A stretch of 64,000 nucleotides of DNA. Source: Knoellia sp. Soil729. Lineage in GTDB: Bacteria > Actinomycetota > Actinomycetes > Actinomycetales > Dermatophilaceae. Shown one piece after another: positions 15,239 to 23,634 of the stretch. The notes under the pieces were generated by a model that had not been told where the DNA came from, made no database searches, and saw only the letters and a program-made list of their open reading frames with translations. The stretch is from the NCBI RefSeq assembly GCF_001427985.1, contig NZ_LMSA01000005.1, positions 95,042 to 159,041 of the forward strand. Reading direction: 5' to 3'. The position numbers were made by a program, and so were the translations under genes. Numbering within the stretch: the first letter of the stretch is position 1; each line of letters opens with the position of its first letter.

Positions 15239-17197
15239 GTGAGCGCGAACCAGCGACGGGCGCCTGTCTGGGCGGTCATCGCCGTACTGTCCCTCGCTGG
15301 CATGCTGGCCGCGCTGCAGCAGACGCTGGTCGTGCCACTCACCCCCGACATCCCGCACATCTTGGGCGTGTCGGAGGCGAGCGCCTCGTGGATGGTGACC
15401 ATCACGCTGCTCACCGGGGCCGTGGCAACGCCGATCGTCTCCCGCCTGGCCGACATGTTCGGCAAGAAGCGCATGATTCTGGTCGCCCTGTGCTGCATGG
15501 TGGTCGGCTCGCTGCTCCTCGCACTCGGCAGCGTGTTCGCGACCGCACTGATCGGGCGCGCACTTCAGGGATTCGCCTCGGCGATGATCCCTGTCGGCAT
15601 CAGCATCATGCGCGACGAGCTCCCGCCTGCCCGGGTCGGCTTCGGCGTCGCGTTGATGAGCGCCACCCTCGGGATCGGCAGCGCGTTGGGTCTTCCCCTG
15701 TCCGGCGTGCTCTTCGAGCACTTCGGGTGGCACTCCCTCTTCTGGTTGTCGGCCGCCATCGGGGTGGTGGTCACCATCGCGGTCTACCTGCTCGTCGACG
15801 AGTCCGAGGTTCGATCCCCCGGACACTTCGACTACACCGGCGCACTTCTCCTCTCGGTTGCCCTCACGTCGTTCCTGCTCGCGGTGACCAACGGTGGCTC
15901 ATGGGGCTGGCTCAGCCCGGGGGTGCTCGGCTGCTTCGCCTTGTCAGCGGTCGTGATGGCGGCGTGGTTCCCCTACGAGCTGCGCTCCGGTGAGCCGCTG
16001 ATCGACCTTCGGACGTCGGCCCGCAGACCGGTGCTGCTGACCAACATCGCCTCAGTGCTCATCGCCTTCGCCATGTACGTCAACATGCTGCTGACCGTCC
16101 AGCAGCTCGAGCTCCCAGAGGCAACGGGATACGGCTTTGGTCTCGACGTCAGTGCGGCCGGCTTGGCGATGGTGCCGACGGGTCTCGTCATGGTCCTGCT
16201 GTCCCCGTTCTCGGGCGCCCTGCTCAGCCGGTACGGCGGCCGGTCCACGATGCTGCTCGGTGCAGGGATCATGTCGGTCGGCTACCTGTTCCGGGTCTTC
16301 GTGTCCGACTCCCTGTCCCAGATCATCGCCGGCTCGACCGTGGTCGGCATCGGGACGGCCTTCGCGTTCGCCGCCATGCCGACCCTCATCATGGCCTCGG
16401 TGCCGATCACCGAGACGGCCTCCGCGAACGGTCTCAACTCGCTGATGCGTGCTGTCGGTGGGTCCACCTCAAGTGCGGCACTCACGGCCATCCTGACCAC
16501 GATGACGGTCGGGTTCGCCGGCCGGATGATTCCGTCCGAGCAGGCCTTCACGCTGATGTTCTGGATCTGCGCGCTGACCTGCGGCGTCGCCTGCGTCGTC
16601 ACCCTGATGATCCCGCGCCTCACCACCGTCGCCGTTGGTCGTGAAGGGGTCCCGGCCGTGGCCACGGCCGGCGACAGCAACGAGCGCGTCATCCGCGGCC
16701 GGATCCTGCCCGGTGGCGACGTGCCCCGGCAGAACATCGCGATCGTCACGGTCACCCGCATGGATGGACGGCCCGTCGACTGGGCGCGCTGTGACAACGA
16801 CGGTCGCTACTCGTTGGCACTGCCGGGCCCCGGGCAGTACCTCCTCATCGGCAACGCCCGCGGCTGGGCGCCGCAGGCGCAGGTCATCGAGTTCCGTGAC
16901 GGTGCCGTCCAGCACGACGTCGCCCTGGCGCGGCAGCTGACCATCTCGGGTGAGGTCACGGACGGGGGACGCGCCGTGGCCGGCGCCCTGGTCACTCTGC
17001 ACCAGGGCACTGGGGACTTCGTGCTCTCCGACCATGCCGACGACGAAGGCGCGTTCACCATGCCGTTGCCGGTGCCCGGGCCCTACATCGTCACGGCCGC
17101 CAGCGAGGATTCCGGTCGGGCCGCCTCACGCAAGCTCACCGTGGAGACGAGGTCGGAGGTCGTCGACGTCGACCTGGCCCTGGAATTCCGGCGCTGA
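15239..17197 (+). CDS. MFS transporter with C-terminal carboxypeptidase-regulatory-like domains
   Basis: A 652-residue fusion. Residues 1-465 are a 14-helix-type (DHA2-like) drug/proton antiporter: the loop-2 motif SRLADMFGKKRMIL and motif C GIGSALGLPLSGVLFE are clear. Residues ~480-652 are hydrophilic and contain two tandem beta-sandwich repeats (RGRILPGGDVPRQNIAIVTV and SGEVTDGGRAVAGALVTLHQ), the carboxypeptidase-regulatory-like or prealbumin-like fold. The GTG at 15239 has CAGGAG at proper spacing. A CTGCAG-A-CTGCAG direct repeat just upstream could be an operator. Substrate unknown. Confidence 0.88.
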   Translation: MSANQRRAPVWAVIAVLSLAGMLAALQQTLVVPLTPDIPHILGVSEASASWMVTITLLTGAVATPIVSRLADMFGKKRMILVALCCMVVGSLLLALGSVFATALIGRALQGFASAMIPVGISIMRDELPPARVGFGVALMSATLGIGSALGLPLSGVLFEHFGWHSLFWLSAAIGVVVTIAVYLLVDESEVRSPGHFDYTGALLLSVALTSFLLAVTNGGSWGWLSPGVLGCFALSAVVMAAWFPYELRSGEPLIDLRTSARRPVLLTNIASVLIAFAMYVNMLLTVQQLELPEATGYGFGLDVSAAGLAMVPTGLVMVLLSPFSGALLSRYGGRSTMLLGAGIMSVGYLFRVFVSDSLSQIIAGSTVVGIGTAFAFAAMPTLIMASVPITETASANGLNSLMRAVGGSTSSAALTAILTTMTVGFAGRMIPSEQAFTLMFWICALTCGVACVVTLMIPRLTTVAVGREGVPAVATAGDSNERVIRGRILPGGDVPRQNIAIVTVTRMDGRPVDWARCDNDGRYSLALPGPGQYLLIGNARGWAPQAQVIEFRDGAVQHDVALARQLTISGEVTDGGRAVAGALVTLHQGTGDFVLSDHADDEGAFTMPLPVPGPYIVTAASEDSGRAASRKLTVETRSEVVDVDLALEFRR

Positions 17198-17280
17198 CGC
17201 GGGTCAGGTGGTCGAGACGTCCCGGACGGACAGGACAACGACCTCTGTCCGAGGGGACGCAGGGCGCACCACCACACGGT

Positions 17281-17419
17281 CACTGATTGCCCGTTCGGCC
17301 AGTGCCACAACACCACTGATTGCCCGTTCGGCCAGTGCCACAACACCACTGATTGCCCGTTCGGCCAGTGCGTCGAACTGGATTTCGGTGCCGCGACCAG
17401 CCGAACGGGCCATCAGTGG
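17281..17419. repeat. 33-bp tandem repeat with an inverted near-copy in a convergent gene junction
   Basis: Two full 33-base copies (17281-17313, 17314-17346) and a third partial copy (17347-17370) are identical as read. The core CACTGATTGCCCGTTCGG is followed at 17397-17419 by the reverse complement with one change, so the last direct copy and the inverted copy can form a long stem. It lies between the 3' ends of the MFS gene and the extradiol-like gene and probably acts as a bidirectional terminator. There are no unique spacers, so it is not a CRISPR. Confidence 0.8.
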
Positions 17420-18102
17420 AGGCGGAGGTGGGCGACGACATAGAGCACGCCACACGGGTCAGTGACCTCGCACGACACCACCTCACACCTCGCATCGCCT
17501 GCGGAGGTGGCTGCCCTGGCGACCACATCCGCAGACGCAAGCGCGGGGGTCGGGTCGCTGCTGACCGCCGCCGCCAAGACCTGGAGGGGCGCCCGTCCGG
17601 CGACGAGGAGCTCGGCACACACCTCAGGGTCCAGCTCGAGGAGCCGCTCGAGGTCACCGTCGGCCGCACCCGAGATCGCCGCCACGATCGCGTCGTCGAC
17701 ATCGGCCGCGCGAGTGTCGAGGTGGCCAGGCGCCTTCTCGGTGCGTCGAGCCGACCCGTCACCGACGACGAGCAGGGTTGTCCCAGAACCGCTTTTGAGC
17801 TCTCGCCCCAGCGTCATGCACTCCTGCACCGATGCGTCCCACGCCACGGCGACGTGCTCGACCTCGAAGGCCTGGTGGGTGGCCGCGAGCAGGTGGTCGG
17901 CCACCCTCAGCCCGATCGCGGGTTTGGTACTGCGTGCCTCACGGTCGGTGGCGTGCACGACCACCACGTGGTGCGAGGACCCGACGGCCTCGCTGAGCAC
18001 CCCGACGCAGGACTCGAGCAGGCCCGGCACGGCAGCCACCCGCCCCTGGTACTCGGGCAGCAGCAGCGGCGCCCCGGGCACGATGACGACGTCGGTGATC
18101 AC
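17413..18102 (-). CDS. Class III extradiol dioxygenase-like protein
   Basis: A 229-residue protein resembling the LigB/MEMO-like class III extradiol fold: VVIVPGAPLLLPEYQG at the start, then SHHVVVVHATDRE and LLVVGDGSARR. The GTG at 18102 overlaps the folP2 stop (GTGA) and is preferred. Genes of this kind next to folP2 and gpgS in actinobacteria are mostly annotated as hypothetical; a ring-cleaving activity is not established. Last gene of a six-gene operon. Its final bases fall in the inverted repeat at 17397-17419. Confidence 0.7.
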   Translation of the reverse strand: MITDVVIVPGAPLLLPEYQGRVAAVPGLLESCVGVLSEAVGSSHHVVVVHATDREARSTKPAIGLRVADHLLAATHQAFEVEHVAVAWDASVQECMTLGRELKSGSGTTLLVVGDGSARRTEKAPGHLDTRAADVDDAIVAAISGAADGDLERLLELDPEVCAELLVAGRAPLQVLAAAVSSDPTPALASADVVARAATSAGDARCEVVSCEVTDPCGVLYVVAHLRLH

Positions 18103-18971
18103 GCGAGCCCCCGGGCGGTGCGGGCCGGCGGGAGGTCCCCCGTGATGACGGAGACCATGTCGAGCACCTGCCGGGTCTCCACGACCTCGTGCACGCGATA
18201 GATGTGGGCGCCGTGCCATGCCGAGATGGCCGTGGCCGCCAGCGTCCCAGTGAGCCGCTCACCAACGGGCAGGTCGAGCGCCTCCCCCACGAAGTCCTTG
18301 TTGGACAACGACACCAGCAGCGGCCACCCCAGGGCCACGAGCTCGTCGAGCCGCCGGGTCACCTCCAGCGAGTGCCACGAGTTCTTGCCGAAGTCGTGGG
18401 CCGGGTCGATCACGACCCTGTCCCGCGCGACGCCCATCGAGACGGCGCGACCCGCCTGTGCCACAAGGGACTCCACGACCGACTCGACGACGTCGTCGTA
18501 CTCGATCCGGTGGGGCCGCGTGCGCGGCGTCACGCCCCCGGTGTGCGTGCACACGACGGCGGCGTCGAACTCTCCCGCCACCTCGACCAGGCCCGGGTCG
18601 GCCCCGCCCCAGGCGTCGTTGAGGATGTCCGCCCCGGCCTCGAGAACCGCTCGGCCGACGGAGGCCCGCCAGGTGTCCACGCTGATCAACAGGTCGGGGT
18701 GCTCGGCTCGCACCGCCGCGACGAAGTCGACGACGCGTCCCTTCTCCTCGTCGGCGCCGATCTCAACGCCCGGCGCGGCCTTGATGCCACCGATGTCGAC
18801 GATGTCCGCGCCCTGAGCGACGACCTCGCGCACCCGGTCGAACGCCGCATCCTCACGCCACGTCGCGCCCTTGTCGTAGAAGGAGTCGGGTGTCCGGTTC
18901 ACGATCGCCATGACGAGCCGCGAACGCTCGTCGAACGATCGCGACCCGAGGCGGAAGGTGAAGCCGGTCAT
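18099..18971 (-). CDS. folP2: Dihydropteroate synthase homologue FolP2
   Basis: A 290-residue TIM-barrel pterin-binding protein. It has AIVNRTPDSFYDKG (the DHPS N-terminal motif), GADIVDIGGIKAAPG where a typical DHPS reads GGxSTRPG, DILNDAWGG and VIDPAHDFGKN. The altered second loop (IKAAPG) is typical of the FolP2 paralogue of actinobacteria, which in M. tuberculosis sits beside gpgS as here and whose DHPS activity is doubtful. It overlaps both neighbours by 4 bases. A role in folate synthesis is therefore uncertain. Confidence 0.85.
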   Translation of the reverse strand: MTGFTFRLGSRSFDERSRLVMAIVNRTPDSFYDKGATWREDAAFDRVREVVAQGADIVDIGGIKAAPGVEIGADEEKGRVVDFVAAVRAEHPDLLISVDTWRASVGRAVLEAGADILNDAWGGADPGLVEVAGEFDAAVVCTHTGGVTPRTRPHRIEYDDVVESVVESLVAQAGRAVSMGVARDRVVIDPAHDFGKNSWHSLEVTRRLDELVALGWPLLVSLSNKDFVGEALDLPVGERLTGTLAATAISAWHGAHIYRVHEVVETRQVLDMVSVITGDLPPARTARGLA

Positions 18972-19948
18972 CGCGAGCCCGCGGACGGCATATGCACCGA
19001 ATCGGCCGAGGGCCGTTCTCCGACCGCGACCGCGCTGACCTGCGGCTCGAAGCCAGCAGCACCTCGGGTGTACTGCGTCAGGTCCACCGTGTCCCCCGCC
19101 ACCCCGCCACGGTGGGCACCGCGACGGCGCTCCGCTGCGGCCAACACCTGCACTGCCATGAGCCCGAGCGTGTCATGCCGGTGGTGCCGGTGGGTGCGCC
19201 GCCCCAGGTCGACCTGGGCGATCGCCGCGGCGCCGAAGCGGTCGGCGGTGTCGATGAGGGCGGCGATCTCCACGCCGTAGCCGACGGGCACCGAGAACGT
19301 GGCGAAGCTCGAGCGCCGGATCGCCCACTCCCCCGACAGTGGCTGCACGATGCCGGCGAGCTCGGGGCGGTGCAGGGCGAGCCAGGGGCGCGCGACGAGC
19401 TCGGTCACCCTCCCACCCACTTCCTCCTCTCGACCCGTCGCGTCGAGCATCGGTCGGTCGTAGATGGCCTTGACGAGATGGGTGCCCGGGTCGCTCAGCA
19501 GCGGTCCGAGCAGCCCTGTGACGAAATGCGTGCCCCAGTCGACCAGGTCCGCATCCACGAACACGACGAGGTCGCCACGGGTGACGAACTGCGACTTCCA
19601 CAGCGCCTCGCCCTTGCCAGTCACGCTGCCGAGCTGCGGCTGGATCTTGCTGGCGGAGAACACTTTTGCTCCCGCGCGGAGTGCCATCTCGGCGGTGCGG
19701 TCGGTCGAGTCGGAGTTGATGACGACGACCTCGTCGACGAGGGCGGCGACGTCGGCGAGGATGCGGCCGGCGACGTCGCCGACGGTCGCCTCCTCGTTCT
19801 TTGCAGGAATGACGACCGAGATCGTCAGGTCGCCCTTGAGGCGCAGCAGGCCTTCGAGAGTCCAGTCGGACGCGGCGTATGCCGGCCCACGCAGAGCGTG
19901 GGACCCGCGCCCGCCCGAGCCTGTCGCACCACCCACCGTTGCGCTCAC
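18968..19948 (-). CDS. gpgS: Glucosyl-3-phosphoglycerate synthase
   Basis: A 326-residue GT-A glycosyltransferase (GT81). VVIPAKNEEATVGDVAGRI opens the nucleotide-sugar domain, NSDSTDRTAEMA follows, GKGEALWKS and the metal motif VDADLVDW are present, and YGVEIAALIDT matches the GpgS C-terminal region. It makes glucosyl-3-phosphoglycerate from NDP-glucose and 3-phosphoglycerate, the first step to glucosylglycerate or methylglucose lipopolysaccharide. It is coupled by ATGA overlaps to the enoyl-CoA hydratase gene upstream and folP2 downstream; the gpgS-folP2 order is conserved with mycobacteria. Confidence 0.92.
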   Translation of the reverse strand: MSATVGGATGSGGRGSHALRGPAYAASDWTLEGLLRLKGDLTISVVIPAKNEEATVGDVAGRILADVAALVDEVVVINSDSTDRTAEMALRAGAKVFSASKIQPQLGSVTGKGEALWKSQFVTRGDLVVFVDADLVDWGTHFVTGLLGPLLSDPGTHLVKAIYDRPMLDATGREEEVGGRVTELVARPWLALHRPELAGIVQPLSGEWAIRRSSFATFSVPVGYGVEIAALIDTADRFGAAAIAQVDLGRRTHRHHRHDTLGLMAVQVLAAAERRRGAHRGGVAGDTVDLTQYTRGAAGFEPQVSAVAVGERPSADSVHMPSAGSR

Positions 19949-20709
19949 CGACCGAACGTCGGTGGGCGCTTCTCGCGGAAGGCGGTGAGGCCCTCGACGA
20001 AGTCATCGGTGCGGAGCAGCGCGTGCTGACCCCGCTCCTCACGGTCAAGGGCTCCCTCGAGGTCCAGCACTGCGTCGGTGATGGCCCTGGTCGTCTCGGC
20101 CGTTCCGTCCGGCGCCAGTGATGCGAAGTGGGTGGTCAGCTCATCGGCGCGGGCCGCGAAGCGCTCTGCCGCAACGGATTCCGCGACGAGGCCCCAGTCG
20201 GCAGCAGTAGCACCGCTGACCTTCTCGCCCGTCAGGGCCAGGCGCAGCGCGCGGGCGCGACCGACCGACGCCGCGACGAGGGCGGTCGCGCCACCGTCGG
20301 GCATGAGCCCCAGGCCACCGAATGCGAGCAGGAGAGTGGCGTCGTCGGCCACCAGCACATAGTCGGCGGCGAGGGCGATCGACAGCCCGGCCCCCGCCGC
20401 AACGCCGGGGACGAGGGACAGCACGGGGGTCCGGGCCTCGACGATGGCACGCACCGCCGACCCCAGCCCGAACAGCGTCGCGTCGAGGTCGCCGATGTCA
20501 GCGTGGGCCGAGATGTTGGCGCCGGCCGAGAAGGCGCGCCCCTCACCCGAGAGCACGATGACCCGCACGGCGGGGTCGGAGTCGAGACGGGAGACCTCGG
20601 CACCCAGGGTGTCGATCATCTCCGGGTCGAGGGAGTTGAGCCGAGCCGGCTGCGCGAACGTGATCCGCCCGACAGCACCTTCGACCGACACCGCGATGCC
20701 GTCGCTCAT
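19945..20709 (-). CDS. Enoyl-CoA hydratase/isomerase family protein
   Basis: A 254-residue crotonase-fold protein. The CoA-binding and oxyanion segments are recognisable: GEGRAFSAGANISAHADIGD (residues ~55-75) and VPGVAAGAGLSIALAADYVL (~103-122). The first catalytic Glu position of classical hydratases reads AGAG here and the second is in FGGLGLMPDGGAT, where Asp replaces the usual second Glu, so isomerase or hydrolase activity is possible. Start ATG 20709 overlaps the DoxX stop by 4 bases. Confidence 0.88.
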   Translation of the reverse strand: MSDGIAVSVEGAVGRITFAQPARLNSLDPEMIDTLGAEVSRLDSDPAVRVIVLSGEGRAFSAGANISAHADIGDLDATLFGLGSAVRAIVEARTPVLSLVPGVAAGAGLSIALAADYVLVADDATLLLAFGGLGLMPDGGATALVAASVGRARALRLALTGEKVSGATAADWGLVAESVAAERFAARADELTTHFASLAPDGTAETTRAITDAVLDLEGALDREERGQHALLRTDDFVEGLTAFREKRPPTFGR

Positions 20710-21227
20710 GACTGTGCCTTCCTTGCGTTGGGGCGATAGGACGTGATGAGCAGACCAGCCGCGGCCAACAGGCCACCCACGAGGGCGATGATGCCCCAGA
20801 CCACACCGAACAGGTCGAGGCCGAAGGCCTTGTCCAGGGACCAGCGACCGGGGCCGAGGACCGCGAGCGCCACAGCCACGATGCCCACGAGCACGACGTA
20901 CTCGGCACCACCCTTGAAGATGAAGTAGCCCTTGCCCCGGTGGTCGGTGAGCGCCGCCACCGTCATGAGGCCGACGAAGGCCATCGCGGCGAGCCCGTTG
21001 AGCAGCCCGAGCGTCACGAGGAGGCCGGCGCCGATCTCGGTGGAGGCGGCGACGCGGGCGTGCAGCCAACCGGGCCGCAGCCCGAGCGACTCGAACCACC
21101 GCTCCGTGCCGTCCAGCCCACCCCGCACCTTGTTGAGCCCGTGGAGCACGAGCATCGGGCCGAGCGCCAGACGCAGGAGGAGCGAGGCGACGTCGGCATC
21201 GGCCCACGAGATCGGCATGGCATCCAT
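20706..21227 (-). CDS. DoxX family membrane protein
   Basis: A 173-residue membrane protein with four hydrophobic helices; LLLRLALGPMLVLHGLNKV (residues ~15-33) and ASTEIGAGLLVTLGLLNG (~61-78) are the standard DoxX signatures. DoxX proteins are linked to quinone/thiosulfate redox or membrane oxidoreductase complexes. It begins on the last base of the fgd stop codon (TGATG arrangement), so it is translated directly after the F420 enzyme; a redox partnership is inferred. Confidence 0.88.
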   Translation of the reverse strand: MDAMPISWADADVASLLLRLALGPMLVLHGLNKVRGGLDGTERWFESLGLRPGWLHARVAASTEIGAGLLVTLGLLNGLAAMAFVGLMTVAALTDHRGKGYFIFKGGAEYVVLVGIVAVALAVLGPGRWSLDKAFGLDLFGVVWGIIALVGGLLAAAGLLITSYRPNARKAQS

Positions 21228-22282
21228 CAGGCGCTGTCCTTGGGCGTGTCCGGACCAGCAGCGGCCAGCTCTGCGGGCACCAGCTCGCGCAGGCCGGGCA
21301 CGACCTGCTCGGTGAACGTGCGCAGGAACCGCTCCTGGTCGTGACCCGGGCCGTGGAAGACGAGGTGGTCGAAGCCGAGGTCGGTGTACTCACGCACCGC
21401 GTCGACGACGTCCTCCGGGCGCGACGCGACGATCCAGCGCTTGGCGACCTGCTCGATGGGCAGCTCGTCGGCGGCCTTCTCCATCTCGGCGGGGGTGGAG
21501 ATCGAGTGCTTCTGCTCGGCCGTCAGCGACAGCGGCGCCCAGAAGCGCGTGTTCTCCAGCGCGCGGTCGGCGTCGGGGTCCCACGACACCTTGATCTCGA
21601 TCATCCGGTCCACGTCCGCAGGTGCGCGACCGCCCTTCTCGAGACCCTCGGCCACCGCGGGAAGGAGCTTGTCGGCATACAGCTCGCGGCCCTTGCCGGA
21701 GGTGCAGATGAAACCGTCACCCGAGCGGCCGGCATACCTTGCCACGAGCGGACCACCGGCGGCAACGTAGACCGGGATCGGCTCGTCCGGGCGGTCGAAG
21801 ATCCGCGCGTCCTCGGTGCGGTAGTAGTCGCCCTCGAACGTCACGGACTCCTGCGTCCACAGCGCACGCATCAGCCGCACCGACTCACGCAGGCGCGCAT
21901 AGCGCTCCTTGAACTCGGGCCAGCCACTCTCGGGGACCGAGCCGACGGCCACCTCGTTGAGAGCCTCCCCGGTCCCGACGCCGAGCATGATCCGACCCGG
22001 TGCCAGGCACCCGAGGGTGGCGAACGTCTGCGCGACGACCGCCGGGTTGTAGCGGTAGGTCGGCGTCATGACCGACGTGCCGAGCAGCACCCGCTCGGTG
22101 CGCGCCGCGACCCACGAGAGCCACGCCATCGAGTTGGGAGCGTGTCCACCCTCCAGCCGCCAGGGCTGGAAGTGGTCCGAGATCGTCACGGAGTCCAGCC
22201 CCAGCTCCTCGGCGAGCACGGCGTAGCCCGCGAGCTCGGTGGGGGCGAACTGTTCGGCCGAAGCCTTGTAGCCGATGCGCAT
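21227..22282 (-). CDS. fgd: F420-dependent glucose-6-phosphate dehydrogenase
   Basis: A 351-residue luciferase-like TIM-barrel protein closely matching mycobacterial FGD1: [11 protein letters not shown] at the N-terminus, TISDHFQPW with the active-site Asp/His/Trp (Asp36, His37, Trp41), [11 protein letters not shown] with the catalytic Glu, and [17 protein letters not shown]. It oxidises glucose-6-phosphate and reduces coenzyme F420, feeding F420H2-dependent reductases such as the LLM proteins at 36324 and 50446. Start ATG 22282 matches the family N-terminus; an upstream in-frame start would add 33 unconserved residues. First gene of a six-gene operon. Confidence 0.93.
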   Translation of the reverse strand: MRIGYKASAEQFAPTELAGYAVLAEELGLDSVTISDHFQPWRLEGGHAPNSMAWLSWVAARTERVLLGTSVMTPTYRYNPAVVAQTFATLGCLAPGRIMLGVGTGEALNEVAVGSVPESGWPEFKERYARLRESVRLMRALWTQESVTFEGDYYRTEDARIFDRPDEPIPVYVAAGGPLVARYAGRSGDGFICTSGKGRELYADKLLPAVAEGLEKGGRAPADVDRMIEIKVSWDPDADRALENTRFWAPLSLTAEQKHSISTPAEMEKAADELPIEQVAKRWIVASRPEDVVDAVREYTDLGFDHLVFHGPGHDQERFLRTFTEQVVPGLRELVPAELAAAGPDTPKDSA

Positions 22283-22320
22283 GCGGCCATCCTCTCCCAT
22301 CTGCGTGCCATAGTTGCGAC

Positions 22321-22764
22321 GTGCCTTCCCACCTGCGCAAACGTCGTATGCCGTACCGCATCTCGGCTCTGTCCGTGGCACTTCTCGTCGTTGCCGGACT
22401 CACCGGCTGCGCCGGTCGGGGCTCGTCGCAGGACGGAGCCGTCGGTGACGCAGCCACCGCCTTCTTCGGTGCGCTGAGCTCGAGTCCCGACCGTGCCTGT
22501 GAGCTCCTGGCGCCGGCCACGCTCGAGACCGTCAGCTCCGACGGCGAGCAGTGCGCCGACGCCGTGGCCGAGGTCAGGCCGAAGAGCGACCTGACCTCGG
22601 GACCAGAGCCAGTGGTGCAGGCCTACGGTCGCGAGGCCATCGTGCAGTGGGGCAGCGAGACGCTCTTCCTCTCCCGGTTCGACAAGGGCTGGCTCGTCAG
22701 CGCTGCCGGCTGCCAGTCGCGCGGCAAGGACCTCGCCTACGACTGCACCATCGAAGGTCGGTGA
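22321..22764 (+). CDS. Small lipoprotein of unknown function
   Basis: Up to 147 residues with a lipoprotein signal peptide: a basic N-terminus, a hydrophobic core ([13 protein letters not shown]) and lipobox LTGC. The start is either GTG 22321 or ATG 22348 (giving MPYRISAL); the second gives a signal peptide of more usual length, and the octamer GTATGCCG overlaps it. The mature part contains several Cys and no domain I recognise; it resembles small NTF2-like secreted proteins only vaguely. It overlaps the next micro-ORF by GTGA and forms a three-gene operon divergent from fgd. Confidence 0.75.
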   Translation: MPSHLRKRRMPYRISALSVALLVVAGLTGCAGRGSSQDGAVGDAATAFFGALSSSPDRACELLAPATLETVSSDGEQCADAVAEVRPKSDLTSGPEPVVQAYGREAIVQWGSETLFLSRFDKGWLVSAAGCQSRGKDLAYDCTIEGR

Positions 22765-22853
22765 CTGACATGCGCTGGTCGTTTCTCGGATGGCTCCTCT
22801 TCATCGCCGGAGGGCTCGCGTGGTGCATCACCCTGGGGGTGCTCGGACGATGA
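22761..22853 (+). CDS. 30-residue single-pass membrane micro-protein
   Basis: A 30-codon ORF (GTG 22761 to TGA 22853) encoding one hydrophobic helix, core [20 protein letters not shown]. It shares 4-base overlaps with both the lipoprotein gene (GTGA) and the DUF6766 gene (ATGA), which argues that it is really translated; an internal ATG at 22770 could be an alternative start. It is too short for homology assignment. Confidence 0.6.
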   Translation: MTDMRWSFLGWLLFIAGGLAWCITLGVLGR

Positions 22854-23524
22854 AGAAGGTCCTGCGCAACCACGGGCTGTCCCTGGCCTTCGGCGGGCTG
22901 CTCCTCCTCGCCCTCGTCGGCCAGGCGGTCTCGGGGCTGGCCAAGGAGAACGGCGACGCCCGCGACCACGGCCTCGCGCTCATCGGGATGGGCGAGTACC
23001 TCACCTCCTCGAGCTTCGCGGTCGACGTCGCCGAGAACTGGCAGTCGGAGTACCTCCAGTTCCTCCTCTACATCCTGCTCAGCGTCTGGTTCCTGCAGAA
23101 GGGGTCGCCGGAGTCCAAGCCGCTGGACCAGGCCGGGCGCGGCACCGACGAGGAGCAGAAGGTTGGTCGCTTTGCCCTGCCCGACTCGCCCCGCTGGGTC
23201 ACGATGGACGGCTGGCGCCGCAGCCTCTACTCGCACTCGCTGGGCCTCGTGATGGGCCTGATCTTCCTCGGGTCCTGGTCGGCCCAGCTCGTCGCGGGCC
23301 ACGCGGCCAACAACGTCGAGCTGCTCCGCGAGCTCAAGGAGCCGCTGACCCTGGGCGGCTACCTGGCGGCCCCCGACTTCTGGAGCCGCACGTTCCAGAA
23401 CTGGCAGTCGGAGTTCCTCGCCGTCGCGAGCATGGTGGTGCTCTCCATCTATCTGCGCGAGCGAGGGTCGCCCGAGTCCAAGCCCGTGGGCGAGCCCCAC
23501 GAGAGCACCGGCGTCAGCGGCTGA
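22850..23524 (+). CDS. DUF6766 family membrane protein
   Basis: A 224-residue membrane protein with an N-terminal helix ([20 protein letters not shown]) and three further hydrophobic segments. It contains an internal duplication: [20 protein letters not shown]...GSPESKP (residues ~63-92) is repeated as [20 protein letters not shown]...GSPESKP (~183-212). The W-Q-S-E and G-S-P-E-S-K-P motifs match DUF6766 proteins. The ATGA overlap with the micro-ORF sets the start. Function unknown. Confidence 0.85.
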   Translation: MKKVLRNHGLSLAFGGLLLLALVGQAVSGLAKENGDARDHGLALIGMGEYLTSSSFAVDVAENWQSEYLQFLLYILLSVWFLQKGSPESKPLDQAGRGTDEEQKVGRFALPDSPRWVTMDGWRRSLYSHSLGLVMGLIFLGSWSAQLVAGHAANNVELLRELKEPLTLGGYLAAPDFWSRTFQNWQSEFLAVASMVVLSIYLRERGSPESKPVGEPHESTGVSG

Positions 23525-23634
23525 GCCGGGTCGTTCCCGCCTTCGGCGACGGGCCTAGGCTGGATGTGCGTGAGACCCACGCACGACACCGCTGCGCCAC
23601 CGCGCGGCCCAGTACTGACAAAGGAGTCACCACC

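Noticed and set aside
17281..17370. Possible CRISPR array
   Set aside because: The copies are directly adjacent, with no unique spacers, and no cas genes are present.
17204..17455. A minus-strand ORF with an 11-residue tandem repeat (ALAERAISGVV)
   Set aside because: The repeat is the protein image of the 33-bp DNA tandem repeat. It has a GTG start inside the extradiol-like gene and no ribosome site.
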